Shown one piece after another: positions 40,062 to 49,468 of a stretch of 64,000 nt of DNA (position 1 is its first letter; each line of letters begins with the position of its first letter). A program made the position numbers and the translations under genes. Source of the DNA: Curtobacterium citreum (GTDB lineage: Bacteria > Actinomycetota > Actinomycetes > Actinomycetales > Microbacteriaceae); the NCBI RefSeq assembly GCF_006715175.1, contig NZ_VFMQ01000001.1:2728001-2792000 (forward strand). Reading direction: 5' to 3'. Below the pieces are notes generated by a model. That model had not been told where the DNA came from, searched no databases, and saw nothing but the letters and a program-made list of their open reading frames with translations.

Positions 40062-42590
40062 TCAGCCGCGACCGCGCACCAGGGCGACCGCCTGCCGGAG
40101 CGACAGGTCGGGCAGGTACGCCCGCACGACCGCGATGCCGATCGACGGCAGCGCGACCGGGTCCGGGTATGCGAGCACGAGCGGGTGCAGGTCCGGACCG
40201 AACTTCGCCTTGAACCGCAGGAGCGACCGGAACCCGTAGACCGGCTCGAGCACCCCGCCGACCAGGTCGAGCAGGTTCTGCACGCCGTCGCTCGACGGCG
40301 GTGCGTCCCCCGACGACGCGAGCGGCGCCGCGGACAGGCTGAGCCGCTCGACGCCGTCCTCGCGCATCCGGTCCGCGGCGCTGGCGACCAGGAACTCCAT
40401 CACGCCGTTCGGGGCCGCGGCGGTGCGGCGCATCACGTCGAGGGTCCAGCCGACGACGCGTCCCTCGCGGAACGTGGGCAGCCAGCTCGTCACCGCGAGG
40501 ACCGTGCCCGCGGCGTCGAGCGCGACGAGGGTGCGGACGGCCGGGTCGCGCATCTCGTCGATCCCGCCGAGCGTGAAGCCCATCTCCGGCAGCTCCCGCT
40601 CGGAGACCCACTCCTCGGAGATCGCCTCGATCTGCCGGGTGGTGGCCACGGGCAGGTCCTGCCACGACGACCACAGCGCGGTGATGCCCTCGCGCTTCGC
40701 CTTGTTCACCGAGGTGCGGACGTCCTGCTTCTTCTTGCCGGTGGTCGTCCACGTGCGGGGGTCGAAGTCGGCGTCCTCGGCGACGGGGAGCGTCGCCCAG
40801 CCCTGCCCCGTGAGGTGCTCGGCCGCGGTGGCCTCGATGCCGTAGAACACCGCCGTCCATCCGTTGTCGTCGCAGTACCGGGCGAACTCGGTCATCGCCC
40901 GGTCGCGGGCGTCCGGCCACCCGAACGGCCCGCCGACCGTCACCGCGACCCGGCCGTTGCGCCGGAACGCGACCCCGGCGCGGCCGTCGGCGGCGAACCA
41001 GTAGGCGTTGCCCTGCCACGTCGTCATCCACCCGAAGGTGTCGCCGCCCGCGGCCTCCAGGAGTGCGCGGGCGCGGGCGCGGTCCATACCGACCTCGTCG
41101 GTGTCGAGCGCGTGCGGCGCGGCGCCGGTCGGCCGGATCGCGGCGAGCGCGATGACGGTCCACAGCAGGGGGCCGGAGACGCCGAGCACGAACCGGAGCG
41201 CGGGGTCCATCGCGGGCAGCCGGTCCCAGAACGTCACCGGGGACAGCGGGCCGAGCACGGCGATCACCAGGCGGAAGGGGTCGGGGACCCGCTGGGGCGA
41301 CGAGGCCGCGGTGACGAGCACGACCACGACGATGACCGCGGCGGCCGCGAGCACGACGACCGCGAAGGTGGCGATGCGACGGCGGGACGGCAGCACCGTG
41401 AACGACCGGCGCAGGACGACGAGCACGAGCGCGGTCGCGAGCGGCACGACGATGGACGCGGCGATCGACAGGTCCACCACGACCAGGTTCTCCGATGCGT
41501 GCAGCTGCTGGACCCGACCGGGGACGGCACTGTAGGTGACCGCTGCGGCGATCGCGGTGACCAGGTCGACGGCGACGACGAGCCAGACCGCGAAGCGGCT
41601 CCCCCGGAACAGCCCGAGACCGCCCACGACCAGGACGAGCAGCGGTGCGACGGCGAGCAGGAGGGTCCAGGGGTCGGTCGCCCGGTAGTCGAGGAGCCCG
41701 CGCAGGCACGTGTCCACCGCGCCGTCGGCGTGGCAGCCGCGGACCGGGGTCACCGGGCCGGCCCCGACGACCGCGGCGAGCGGCGCGAGGAGTCCGACGC
41801 GGGCGCGCGACACGAGCGCGATGACCGGGCCGACCGCGGACACGAGCACGACGGTCCCGAGGAGCACACGGGTCTCGCGGTGCGAGCTGCGCACCCAGCC
41901 GATGCGGGCCGGACCGCTCCGGAGCATCGTCCCGAGGCCCCAGCCGACGAGGGCGGCGAACGCGGCGTACAGGTCCGAGACGTGCCCGGCGTAGAGCAGG
42001 AGCGCGGCGACGACCGCGAAGGCGTTGACCCGGATGCGGCGACGCCAGAGCGGCCCGGCGAAGGCGCTCGCGGTGACGATCGTCCCGACCATCGCGGTCC
42101 ACGGGTCGAAGCTCGTCGCCCGGCCGAGCAGGAGCGAACCGATCGGACGGCCGTCCGGGTCGAGGAACGCGGTGAGCGCGCCGAGGCCGGTGCCGACGAC
42201 CGTCGTGACGACGAAGGCGGTGACCGTGCGCCACGGCCCCATCAGGCGCTCGGACGCGCCGAGCAGCACGACGACGCCGACGATCGTGGCGACGAGTGCG
42301 AGCAGGCCGGTCGACGCGGCGAAGACCCGGAGCGGCCCGAAGTGTGACGGCGTGATGCCGTGGGAGACCCGGAGGACCACACCGACCACCGAGGTCACGA
42401 GCACGAGCAGCACGACGACGGTGGTGACGGGGTACCGGCGGACCGACCGGCCGACGGTCCGGGCGGCTGCGACGGTGGCCGCCTGGACCTTGCCGGGCAT
42501 GCGCGGCTCCCGTGGTCCGGGGGCGCCCTGGGGGGAAGTGCCCGGCGCGGTGCCGGAGTCCGGCGGCGCCGTCGCCGTCTGGTCGTTCAC
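40062..42590 (-). CDS. MprF-like DUF2156 membrane protein (aminoacyl-phosphatidylglycerol synthase-like)
   Basis: An 842-residue protein. The N-terminal 520 residues hold about 12-14 membrane helices. The C-terminal 300 residues are a DUF2156/GNAT-type domain (FGWMTTWQGNAYWFAADGRA, VFYGIEATAAEHL, GFTLGGIDEMRD, GWTLDVMRR) like the catalytic half of MprF and LysX enzymes, which move Lys or Ala from aminoacyl-tRNA to phosphatidylglycerol. No lysyl-tRNA synthetase domain is fused. Its GTG start overlaps the esterase stop by 4 bases. The specific amino acid is unknown. Confidence 0.85.
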   Translation of the reverse strand: MNDQTATAPPDSGTAPGTSPQGAPGPREPRMPGKVQAATVAAARTVGRSVRRYPVTTVVVLLVLVTSVVGVVLRVSHGITPSHFGPLRVFAASTGLLALVATIVGVVVLLGASERLMGPWRTVTAFVVTTVVGTGLGALTAFLDPDGRPIGSLLLGRATSFDPWTAMVGTIVTASAFAGPLWRRRIRVNAFAVVAALLLYAGHVSDLYAAFAALVGWGLGTMLRSGPARIGWVRSSHRETRVLLGTVVLVSAVGPVIALVSRARVGLLAPLAAVVGAGPVTPVRGCHADGAVDTCLRGLLDYRATDPWTLLLAVAPLLVLVVGGLGLFRGSRFAVWLVVAVDLVTAIAAAVTYSAVPGRVQQLHASENLVVVDLSIAASIVVPLATALVLVVLRRSFTVLPSRRRIATFAVVVLAAAAVIVVVVLVTAASSPQRVPDPFRLVIAVLGPLSPVTFWDRLPAMDPALRFVLGVSGPLLWTVIALAAIRPTGAAPHALDTDEVGMDRARARALLEAAGGDTFGWMTTWQGNAYWFAADGRAGVAFRRNGRVAVTVGGPFGWPDARDRAMTEFARYCDDNGWTAVFYGIEATAAEHLTGQGWATLPVAEDADFDPRTWTTTGKKKQDVRTSVNKAKREGITALWSSWQDLPVATTRQIEAISEEWVSERELPEMGFTLGGIDEMRDPAVRTLVALDAAGTVLAVTSWLPTFREGRVVGWTLDVMRRTAAAPNGVMEFLVASAADRMREDGVERLSLSAAPLASSGDAPPSSDGVQNLLDLVGGVLEPVYGFRSLLRFKAKFGPDLHPLVLAYPDPVALPSIGIAVVRAYLPDLSLRQAVALVRGRG

Positions 42591-43912
42591 AGGGTGCCTT
42601 CCGCTGCCGGGAGACCGAGGTGCGCCAGCACCGGGGGCAGCCCGTGCGCGAGCACGTACCGCACGGTGTTCCAGTCGTGGGCGGACCCGGGCGAGACGAA
42701 GGTCTGCGTCTGCATCCCGGCCCGCTCCGCGGCGGTCCGGAGCGTCTCGGTCGACGCCGTGTACGGGGCGTCGTCCTGACCGTAGCCGAAGACCGTGAGG
42801 TGGTCGCGGTACGGCGCGTGTGCCGCCATCAGGGCGACGGGCATCGCGGCGCGGTAGGCGGCGGCGTCCCCGCCGAACCCGAGCGCGATGGTCTGCTGCA
42901 CGCTGCCGTTCTTCGGACCGATCTCGCTCGAGATCGCCAGGGCGGTACCGAACACGTCCGGGTGCGCGGCGGAGAGCTGCATCGCGCAGGTCGCCCCCTC
43001 GGAGAAGCCGGCGACGGCCCAGTGCGACGGGCCGCTCTCGACCGGCAGGTGCGACTGGATCCAGTCCACGGTGTCGGTCATGATGTACGTCTCGCTCCGG
43101 CCGAGTCGACGCGAGTCCAGGCACATCGGGTTGCGGTTCGGCGCCCCGAGCTGGTCCGGCGACACGACGATCGGCCCGAGGCCCTGGTGTGCCGCGGCGT
43201 AGTGGTCGAGGTACTGCCCCATGTTGCCGGTCTGGAACAGGTCGGCGGGCTGTCCGGGCTGCCCCGAGAAGGCGATGATGACGGGGAGCTTCGGCGGGTT
43301 CGCGACCCGGGCCGCCGGCGGCAGCCACACCACGGCCTTGCGGGCGCGGAAGTGGGACACCGTGCCGGGGATCGCCACGCTGATGGTCTCGCCGGTCTTC
43401 GGCATGCCCGCCGGGGCCTGCCACCCGGAGAGGTCGGTCGCGGGGGTCGCCGAGCTGCTGCGCTCCGCCAGCTTGACGGTCTTGTAGGGGCTCGTCGCGA
43501 TGGCCTGCTGCACGTTCTTGTAGAAGCCGAAGTCGACGTTCACGCCCAGGCCCGCAGACAGGACGACCGCGGCCGCGGCGGCCACCGCCAGTCCACGGCG
43601 ACGCCACCCGCCCTGGACGAGGACGACCAGGAGCAGGGCGACCCCGGCGAACGCGAACGCCACCCACATCCGGGTGATCGGCGTGAAGGCGACGCCGAAC
43701 AGGTCCTGCACGTCACCCGTCCACCACACCGCGACGAGGCCGACCACGGCACCGAGCACACCGGCACCGACGCGGAACGCGAGCCGCCGTCCGCGGTGCC
43801 GTTCCCGCGCCGGTCCGACGAGGACCCAGGCCGCCAGGACGGCCGTGATGACGTAGACCGGGACGAGGACCGCCCGGCCGGTGATCGGGATGCGCAGGAG
43901 TTCGTGGAGCAC
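42587..43912 (-). CDS. membrane-anchored alpha/beta-hydrolase esterase
   Basis: A 441-residue protein with four N-terminal membrane helices (residues 10-130) and a C-terminal esterase domain, probably outside. The nucleophile elbow is [17 protein letters not shown] (G-x-S-x-G), with the acid likely in GYGQDDAPY and the histidine in [13 protein letters not shown]. It precedes and is co-translated with the MprF-like gene. Lipid-aminoacylating enzymes are sometimes paired with a hydrolase that removes the amino acid, so that is a reasonable inference. The GTG start is one of several possible. Confidence 0.85.
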   Translation of the reverse strand: MLHELLRIPITGRAVLVPVYVITAVLAAWVLVGPARERHRGRRLAFRVGAGVLGAVVGLVAVWWTGDVQDLFGVAFTPITRMWVAFAFAGVALLLVVLVQGGWRRRGLAVAAAAAVVLSAGLGVNVDFGFYKNVQQAIATSPYKTVKLAERSSSATPATDLSGWQAPAGMPKTGETISVAIPGTVSHFRARKAVVWLPPAARVANPPKLPVIIAFSGQPGQPADLFQTGNMGQYLDHYAAAHQGLGPIVVSPDQLGAPNRNPMCLDSRRLGRSETYIMTDTVDWIQSHLPVESGPSHWAVAGFSEGATCAMQLSAAHPDVFGTALAISSEIGPKNGSVQQTIALGFGGDAAAYRAAMPVALMAAHAPYRDHLTVFGYGQDDAPYTASTETLRTAAERAGMQTQTFVSPGSAHDWNTVRYVLAHGLPPVLAHLGLPAAEGTL

Positions 43913-44034
43913 GCTCTCATCGTGGCGCTCCCCCGCTGCCGCGGGGCCGCGCAAGCGCTTCCACTGCGCACAGGTTCGGTACCGAGTGCTCCCAGGGAAC
44001 GTTCGGTGTCGTCCAAGCCTGCGCTTCGACGGCG

Positions 44035-44078
44035 CACGGGTCGGAGGGGCACCGCGGACGGTGCCCCTCCGACCCGTG
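44035..44078 (-). terminator. terminator after the chaplin-like gene
   Basis: CACGGGTCGGAGGGGCACCG and its complement (44059-44078) form a perfect 20-bp stem around CGGA, 6 bases past the stop codon of the repeat protein gene. Confidence 0.85.
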
Positions 44079-44084
44079 GTGGTG

Positions 44085-45770
44085 TCAGCCGAGCCGCTTG
44101 CGCAGGACCAACGCCCCGGCTCCCGCCATCAGCAGCAGCAGCGCGACCGCCGCGGGCAGCGTCTGCGACGCGGCTCCGGTGTACGCGAGCTGCGGCTGTC
44201 CGGCCTGCGTCGTCGACGTGGTCGCGACGGTCGGACGGGAGGCGGTGGTCACCTCGGTCGCGGCGGCGACCGTGGTGGTCGTGGTCGCGACCGGCACCGT
44301 GGTCACGACGGGCGTCGTGCCGTCGGTCCCGGTGCCGGGCGTGCCCGGGGTGCCGGGCGTGCCGGGCTCACCAGGGGTTCCCGGAGTGCCGGGCGTCCCG
44401 GGCGTTCCCGGGGTGCCGGGCGTTCCCGGGGTGCCGGGCGTTCCCGGGGTGCCGGGGGTGCCGGGGGTGCCCGGGGTGCCGGGGGTGCCCGGGTCGGTCC
44501 CGGTGCCGGGGGTGGTGCTCGTGCCGTCACCGACGACGCCGATGCCGTTCCCGCCGATGGTGACCGGGATGCTGATCACGGGGACGATCTGCGTCCCGGA
44601 CAGCAGGCCGCCGGCGCCGGAGGTCGTGCCACCGGCCGTCGGGACCGTGGAACCCGTGCCCGAGCCGGTCCCACCGGTCGAGGTCGACGTGCCGTCACCG
44701 ACGACACCGATCCCGTTGCCACCGATCGTCACCGGCAGGCTCACCACCGGCGACACCTGCGTGCCCGAACCGATGCCGTCCTCACCCGAGGTCGTACCAC
44801 CCGCCGACGGGGTCGTGGAACCCGTGCCCGAGCCGGTCCCACCGGTCGAGGTCGACGTGCCGTCACCGACGACACCGATCCCGTTGCCACCGATCGTCAC
44901 CGGCAGGCTCACCACCGGCGACACCTGCGTGCCCGAACCGATGCCGTCCTCACCCGAGGTCGTACCACCCGCCGACGGCGCCGCCGGAGCAGCCGGCGCC
45001 GCCGGGCCCGTGGCGGTCGACGTGCCGTCACCGAGGAGCCCGATCCCGTTGCCGGTCACGGTCACCGGGACCGAGACGACCGGGGCGACCTGCGTGCCCG
45101 AGGCGACGCCGTCCTGACCCGACGTCGTCGGCTCGGCAGCGGGCGCCGCGGGTGCTGCGGGCGCCGCCGGTGCTGCGGGAGCCGGGGTCGGCGCCGTCGC
45201 GGTGGCGTCCCCGAGGACACCGACCGCGTTGCCGCCGACCGTGACCGGAGCGGTGACGTCACCGACGACCTGGGTGCCGGAGCCGATGCCGTCCTCGCCG
45301 GACGTCACGGGTGCCGGAGCGGCCGGAGCGGGAGCCGGAGCCGGAGCGGCCGGGGCCGGAGTGCTCGTGGTGGCGTCGCCGCCGACTGCGACCGCGGTGC
45401 CGGAGACGGCGACCGGGGCGGTGACCACCGGGGCCACCTGGGTCCCCGAGGCCACGCCGTCCGCGCCCGACGTGACGGGCGCAGGAGCGGGGGTCGAAGC
45501 CGCAGGAGCGGGGGCCGGAGCCGCGGGAGCGGGCGCCGCCGGGGCCGGAGCGGGCGCTGCCGGAGCGGGAGCGGAGACGGCGTCGCCGAGCACCCCGAGA
45601 GCGTTCCCGGCGACGGACACCGGGGCGCTCACGGACGGCGCGACCTGGGTGCCGGACAGGATGCCGTCCGCGCCGGAGGTCGTCGCGGCGTTCGCGGCCG
45701 CTGCCCCTCCGAGCGTCAGGCCTCCGAGGCAGAGGGCGAACCACAGCCCCCTGGAGACGTGCTTGTTCAT
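44085..45770 (-). CDS. chaplin-like repeat surface protein with LAxTG sorting signal
   Basis: A 561-residue exported protein. A signal peptide (residues 1-28, ending AAAANA) is followed by seven repeats of about 35 residues of the type [20 protein letters not shown], then [11 protein letters not shown], joined by (PA)n or Gly/Ser/Thr linkers. A Pro-Gly-Thr tract of about 17 triplets, a Thr/Val-rich region and the sorting signal LAYTG (528-532), membrane helix and RKRLG tail complete it. The repeat pattern (SG-x-Q-V-P-V-x-GN-x-V-G) matches the chaplin domain of Streptomyces surface amyloids, but without its cysteines. LAxTG is the class E sortase motif used by long chaplins. Repeats 5 and 6 are nearly identical. 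Confidence 0.85.
   Translation of the reverse strand: MNKHVSRGLWFALCLGGLTLGGAAAANAATTSGADGILSGTQVAPSVSAPVSVAGNALGVLGDAVSAPAPAAPAPAPAAPAPAAPAPAPAASTPAPAPVTSGADGVASGTQVAPVVTAPVAVSGTAVAVGGDATTSTPAPAAPAPAPAPAAPAPVTSGEDGIGSGTQVVGDVTAPVTVGGNAVGVLGDATATAPTPAPAAPAAPAAPAAPAAEPTTSGQDGVASGTQVAPVVSVPVTVTGNGIGLLGDGTSTATGPAAPAAPAAPSAGGTTSGEDGIGSGTQVSPVVSLPVTIGGNGIGVVGDGTSTSTGGTGSGTGSTTPSAGGTTSGEDGIGSGTQVSPVVSLPVTIGGNGIGVVGDGTSTSTGGTGSGTGSTVPTAGGTTSGAGGLLSGTQIVPVISIPVTIGGNGIGVVGDGTSTTPGTGTDPGTPGTPGTPGTPGTPGTPGTPGTPGTPGTPGTPGTPGTPGEPGTPGTPGTPGTGTDGTTPVVTTVPVATTTTTVAAATEVTTASRPTVATTSTTQAGQPQLAYTGAASQTLPAAVALLLLMAGAGALVLRKRLG
44338..44495. repeat. in-frame Pro-Gly-Thr codon repeats
   Basis: Nine-base units GTGCCGGGC/GTTCCCGGG alternate about 17 times inside the chaplin-like gene, encoding collagen-like (PGT)n. 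Such tracts often vary in length between strains. Confidence 0.85.
44647..44982. repeat. two 168-bp direct repeats in the chaplin-like gene
   Basis: 44647-44814 and 44815-44982 are almost identical over 164 bases (56 codons), encoding repeats 5 and 6 with their linkers. Near identity at silent sites means recent duplication or gene conversion. Confidence 0.9.
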
Positions 45771-45800
45771 GGTCGTGTCACTTCCTGATCGAGATCGTCA

Positions 45801-45820
45801 CCGACCGCTGGTGCGGTCGG
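45801..45820 (-). terminator. short hairpin after the Pro/Ala-rich gene
   Basis: CCGACCGC-TGGT-GCGGTCGG is a perfect 8-bp stem 38 bases beyond the stop codon of the Pro/Ala-rich gene and before the chaplin-like gene. It may attenuate read-through from one to the other. Confidence 0.6.
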
Positions 45821-45858
45821 GAGGTGCGTGCCTGCCGGGCTGGACAGGCGCACCGACC

Positions 45859-47259
45859 TCAGTCAGGAGCGACGTCGTGGTCGCCGACGACCGACGCGGG
45901 GACCACGTCGTCGTCGAGCGTGCCGCGTGACCCCGCGGCGAGGGAGACCTGGGTGCCGACGGTGCCGTCGACGCCGACCGGTGCAGCCCCGGCGGAACCG
46001 GAGCCACCGCCGGAGCCGGAGCCCGTCGATCCGCCACCGCCCGGCAGCGGGACGACCCGGTCGCCGTCGGCGGGCACGCGGAGTGCGGTGCCGTCGACCG
46101 TGACCGATCCCGCGGCGCCCGTCGTGGCGTGCTCGGCGGCGACCCCGCGAACGGGGACGATCGACGTCGTGCTCGCGACCAGCTGGTCGTCGCTCGCGGG
46201 TCCGGCGCTCGCGGACGGCGCGGCCGCCGCGAAGGCGACCGGACCGGCCGGATCCCCTGCGGACGCCGGTGCCGGCACCGCGACGGTGCTGCCGCCGGGG
46301 AGTGCCGTGGACGTCGGCACGGTCTGGCCGGGCACGGGGACGCCGGGCGTCGGCAGGGCCGGGACCGGGAGGGACGGCACGGGCAGCACCGGCGCGGGCA
46401 GGGGCAGGACGGCCTCGACCGGTCCGACGACGTCGCCGACGGTCTCGGGGAGCGTGCCGACCGTTCCGCCGACGACGCCGAGGGTGTCGTCGACCACACC
46501 CGTGACCGGAGCGACGACCGTCCCCACGGTGTCGTCGCTGAGGAGCGTGCCCGTCAGCGGGAGCGCGCCGACGACGGTGTCGACGGCCTCGACGACCGCG
46601 GTCACCGGCCGGGCGTCGGTCACCGACTGCACGGTGCCGGTGACCGGCTCGAGGACGGATACGAGCGTGCCGGAGAGCGGCCGGGAGGCGGTGCTCGTCT
46701 CGGACACGTCCGGAGCCCCCGTTGTCATCCCGACTCCGGCAGCAGCGGGTGCGGCAGGAGCGGGAGCAGCAGGTGCGGCAGCAGCAGGTGCGGCAGGAGC
46801 GGGTGCAGGAGCAGCGGGTGCCGCAGGAGCCGGCGCCGCAGGCGAGGAAGCAGCCGGCGCGGGTGCCGCCGCGGCGGGGGCAGGCGCGGCAGGAACGGGA
46901 GCGGGAGCAGCGGGAACGGGTGCGGCAGGGACCGGAGCCGGGGCAGGTGCGGCCGGAGCGGGCGCCGGAGCCGGGGCAGGTGCGGCCGGAGCGGGCGCCG
47001 GAGCCGGCACGGCCTTCCGGACGGGCGCGACGGACTGGTCGACCACGGAGCCGACCTCGCCGGTGACGCCCTGGACGGTCCCGCCGAGGTCCTGCACGAG
47101 TCCACCGACGATGCCCCGCTGCTGCGGCGCTCCCTCGGCGGCAGCGGCCGGCCGGGCACCGAGCACGAGCGAGAGCAGCACGAGGGCAGCGGCGACCCCG
47201 ACGCCCGCGAGGACGATCCGGAGCAGCGCGCGCCAGGGGTCGCGCAACGGCTGGTCCAT
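45859..47259 (-). CDS. exported Pro/Ala-rich protein, unknown function
   Basis: A 466-residue protein with one N-terminal membrane helix (residues 14-40, ending ARPAAAAEG), which is a signal peptide or anchor. A (PA)n tract of about 100 residues starts near residue 85. A hydrophobic Val/Thr-rich region with imperfect repeats (PVTGTVQSVTDARPVTAVVE and TVGTVVAPVTGVVDDTLGVV) follows, then a Gly/Ser C-terminus. No sorting signal and no cysteine. GGAGGTGAGCGC before the ATG is the strongest ribosome site in the window. It lies upstream of the chaplin-like gene on the same strand and may be a cell-wall partner. No family recognised. Confidence 0.75.
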   Translation of the reverse strand: MDQPLRDPWRALLRIVLAGVGVAAALVLLSLVLGARPAAAAEGAPQQRGIVGGLVQDLGGTVQGVTGEVGSVVDQSVAPVRKAVPAPAPAPAAPAPAPAPAPAAPAPAPVPAAPVPAAPAPVPAAPAPAAAAPAPAASSPAAPAPAAPAAPAPAPAAPAAAAPAAPAPAAPAAAGVGMTTGAPDVSETSTASRPLSGTLVSVLEPVTGTVQSVTDARPVTAVVEAVDTVVGALPLTGTLLSDDTVGTVVAPVTGVVDDTLGVVGGTVGTLPETVGDVVGPVEAVLPLPAPVLPVPSLPVPALPTPGVPVPGQTVPTSTALPGGSTVAVPAPASAGDPAGPVAFAAAAPSASAGPASDDQLVASTTSIVPVRGVAAEHATTGAAGSVTVDGTALRVPADGDRVVPLPGGGGSTGSGSGGGSGSAGAAPVGVDGTVGTQVSLAAGSRGTLDDDVVPASVVGDHDVAPD

Positions 47260-47369
47260 GCGCTCACCTCCTGATCTCGGCTGCGCACGTAGAGTGGTTG
47301 GCCGGTACGGTACGCCGTCCCGCTCCGGATCGGAACCCTTTCTGGAGGATTCTTCGAGAAAGGCCGGTC

Positions 47370-47801
47370 GTGACCTCGATCTTCCACGCCCCCACGCGCA
47401 ACCTGGACGTCGTCACGCTGCACGAGCTGCTGCGCCTGCGGCAGGACGTCTTCGTCGTCGAGCAGGAGTGCGCCTACCCGGACATCGACGGCCGCGACCT
47501 CGAGCCGGGCACGCTGCAGTTCTGGGCCGGGCAGGGCTCGGTCGACGCCACCCTGCGCCTGCTCCGCGAGGCCGACGGCACGGAGCGGATCGGTCGCGTC
47601 GCCACCGCTCGGCACGCCCGCGGACAGGGCCTCGGAGCCCGGCTCATGGAGGCCGCCATCGCCGAGTCACGCTCCGGCTCGATCGCGATCAACGCCCAGG
47701 CGCACCTCGAGCAGTGGTACGCCCGGTTCGGCTTCGTGCGCTCCGGCGAGGACTTCCTCGAGGACGCCATCCCGCACGTCCCGATGACCCGGCAGCGCTG
47801 A
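47370..47801 (+). CDS. ElaA-type GNAT acetyltransferase
   Basis: A 143-residue GNAT with the ElaA signature near the start: LHELLRLRQDVFVVEQECAY, PDIDGRDLEPGTLQFW, then the acetyl-CoA loop ATARHARGQGLGARLMEAAI and INAQAHLEQWYARFGFVRSG. The acceptor is unknown. GTG was chosen for AAAGG 7 bases upstream. It faces away from the Pro/Ala-rich gene and converges on the Lrp gene. Confidence 0.9.
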   Translation: MTSIFHAPTRNLDVVTLHELLRLRQDVFVVEQECAYPDIDGRDLEPGTLQFWAGQGSVDATLRLLREADGTERIGRVATARHARGQGLGARLMEAAIAESRSGSIAINAQAHLEQWYARFGFVRSGEDFLEDAIPHVPMTRQR

Positions 47802-47847
47802 CCCGACAGGGCTGACCCGGCAGCGCTGACCGGACGAGGCGCCCCGC

Positions 47848-48375
47848 TCAGGCCCGCCAGCGCCGCAGCTCGTCGAACGACCGGCCCTGCTGCGCCCGGT
47901 CGGCCACGAGTCGCTCGAACACGATGTTCGTCTGCGTCGTCGCGACCGAGGGGTCCCCGCTCAGCTCGTCCGCGACGAAGTCCCGCAGCTGCTCGGTGGA
48001 CGTGCACGCGATGTGCACGAGGAAGTCCTTGTCGCCGGCGAGGAACGACACGTCCTGCACGACCGGCACCCGGAGCAGGCGCTTCGCGAACTCGCGCAGC
48101 TCGTGCCGGGCGGCGGCGTGCACGCGGACGGATACCATCGCCTCGATCGCGAACCCGAGCCCCGCGACGTCCACGTCCGCCCGGTAGCCCCGGATCAGCC
48201 CGGCGTCCTCGAGCGCCCGCACCCGGGCGAGGCACGTCGACGGTGCCACCCCCACGGCGGCCGCGAGCCGGTTGTTCGGGATCCGGGCGTCGGCGGCAAG
48301 GGTCCAGAGGATGCGCTCGTCGACCTCGTCGAGGCGCGGCGCGGGATCGGGGCGGCGTGCTGGTCGGTCGGACAC
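47848..48375 (-). CDS. Lrp/AsnC family regulator
   Basis: A 175-residue regulator with the AsnC helix-turn-helix (LDEVDERILWTLAADARIPN, VGVAPSTCLARVRALEDAGL) and the RAM ligand domain (VSVRVHAAARHELREFAKRL, VQDVSFLAGDKDFLVHIAC). A C-terminal extension LVADRAQQGRSFDELRRWRA is outside the usual domain. Starts with GTG. The amino-acid effector and target genes are unknown. Confidence 0.92.
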   Translation of the reverse strand: MSDRPARRPDPAPRLDEVDERILWTLAADARIPNNRLAAAVGVAPSTCLARVRALEDAGLIRGYRADVDVAGLGFAIEAMVSVRVHAAARHELREFAKRLLRVPVVQDVSFLAGDKDFLVHIACTSTEQLRDFVADELSGDPSVATTQTNIVFERLVADRAQQGRSFDELRRWRA

Positions 48376-48456
48376 GCCCCGACGCTACCGCGAGCCGGTC
48401 CGCCCGCGCACCGGAGCACCGGGCCGACCGCCGGACCCGGCGATCGGAACGGGGCG

Positions 48457-48492
48457 GGCCGACGGGCGGAGGCGGGTCGTGCCTCCAGGCCG
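48457..48492. repeat. palindromic element, degenerate copy
   Basis: GGCGGAGGC and GCCTCCAGGCC flank GGGTCGT. Right arm GTGCCTCCAGGCCGTG is the same as in the partial copies at 53441 and 60535. It lies between the Lrp gene and the 3' end of the next gene. Confidence 0.55.
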
Positions 48493-48496
48493 TGGG

Positions 48497-49012
48497 TCAC
48501 ATGGCGAGCGTCATGCCGATGACGGCGACCGTCATCGCGAAGACCTCGCCGCTGCGGACCGCGCGACGGTCCGCCCGGCCCCACTCGTACCGGAGCAGCC
48601 AGCCGCTGAACGCGCAGTAGCCGATCACCCCGGCGCCGAGCACGGCGGACAGGGCCACGCCGTGTCCAGCATGGTCGTCGACCAAGCCGGTCGCGTGCCC
48701 CATCAGGAGCATGCCGGCCATCACGACCGACGACAGCGCCCGGTGCACGTCCATGGGCTCCGCCCGTCGCCCGTCGGGGCGGCGACGACGCATCACCGGC
48801 AGCGGGGCGAGGAGGAGCAGCGCCGTCGCGGCCAGGAGCGTCCAGACGGAACCGACCTGCGCCACCGGCAACACCATCGCGACGAGCATGACCGTCGCGG
48901 GCACGATCACGCCGGGCCGGGGACGGTAGCGATCGCCGACGATGCAGCACACCGACGCGAACTGCGGCACGACGAGCATCGCGTCGGCGACGGTCTCGTG
49001 CGCGGCGGTCAT
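48497..49012 (-). CDS. hypothetical membrane protein with histidine-rich loops
   Basis: A 171-residue protein with about five hydrophobic helices and several conserved-looking histidines (AAHETVADAM, MDVHRALSSV, LMGHATGLVDDHAGHG), the last group suggesting metal binding. It could belong to the DUF5134-like membrane family, but I cannot confirm that. It has the palindromic element downstream and DUF5997 upstream on the same strand. Confidence 0.75.
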   Translation of the reverse strand: MTAAHETVADAMLVVPQFASVCCIVGDRYRPRPGVIVPATVMLVAMVLPVAQVGSVWTLLAATALLLLAPLPVMRRRRPDGRRAEPMDVHRALSSVVMAGMLLMGHATGLVDDHAGHGVALSAVLGAGVIGYCAFSGWLLRYEWGRADRRAVRSGEVFAMTVAVIGMTLAM

Positions 49013-49043
49013 GGCGTGCGGTGGTCGGGGTGGGGCCGGGTGG

Positions 49044-49436
49044 TCAGTCCTGGGCGGCGCGGGCCGCGGCCTTCTCGGCGCGCTGCTGCTTCACGCGGGC
49101 GTTCTCGGCGTGCACCTCGGCCTGGGTCGCGCGCTCACGGACGAGCCACTCGGGCATCTCCTGCAGCAACTCCTTGACCTGGGCGGTCGTGAGCGGCTCG
49201 TCGATGCCGGCACGGTTCAGGCCGGAGATCGAGACGCCGAGCTTCTGGGCGACGACGGGGCGCGGGTGCGGGCCGTCGCGACGGAGGTCCTCGAGCCACG
49301 CCGGCGGCTGCGTGCGGAGCTCGTCGAAGGCGGTCCGCGTGACGAGACCCTCGCGGAAGGACTCCGGGGCGGCCGCCAGCAGGATGCCGAGCTTCTTCGC
49401 AGCCGTCTCGGCCTTCATCGTCTGTTCCTGCGCCAT
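49044..49436 (-). CDS. DUF5997 family protein
   Basis: A 130-residue soluble protein: QTMKAETAAKKLGILLAAAP, then VTRTAFDELRTQPPAWLEDL, HPRPVVAQKLGVSISGLNRA and a helical, basic tail. This matches the actinobacterial DUF5997 family, usually divergent from a LysR-type substrate-binding protein, exactly as here. Function unknown. TACCCT (49443-49448) is 6 bases before the ATG; its mirror box for the divergent gene lies 13 bases away, so the two promoters almost overlap. Confidence 0.9.
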   Translation of the reverse strand: MAQEQTMKAETAAKKLGILLAAAPESFREGLVTRTAFDELRTQPPAWLEDLRRDGPHPRPVVAQKLGVSISGLNRAGIDEPLTTAQVKELLQEMPEWLVRERATQAEVHAENARVKQQRAEKAAARAAQD

Positions 49437-49468
49437 GGGTCTAGGGTACGGCCCCTATGCTCGGTTGC

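Noticed and set aside
38015..40213. Long plus-strand frame over the riboflavin operon
   Set aside because: Composition is typical of an antisense shadow; the minus strand has ribE, ribB, ribH and the riboswitch.
44338..44982. Regular repeats that could be mistaken for a CRISPR array
   Set aside because: They are in-frame coding repeats of a surface protein, with no unique spacers and no cas genes.
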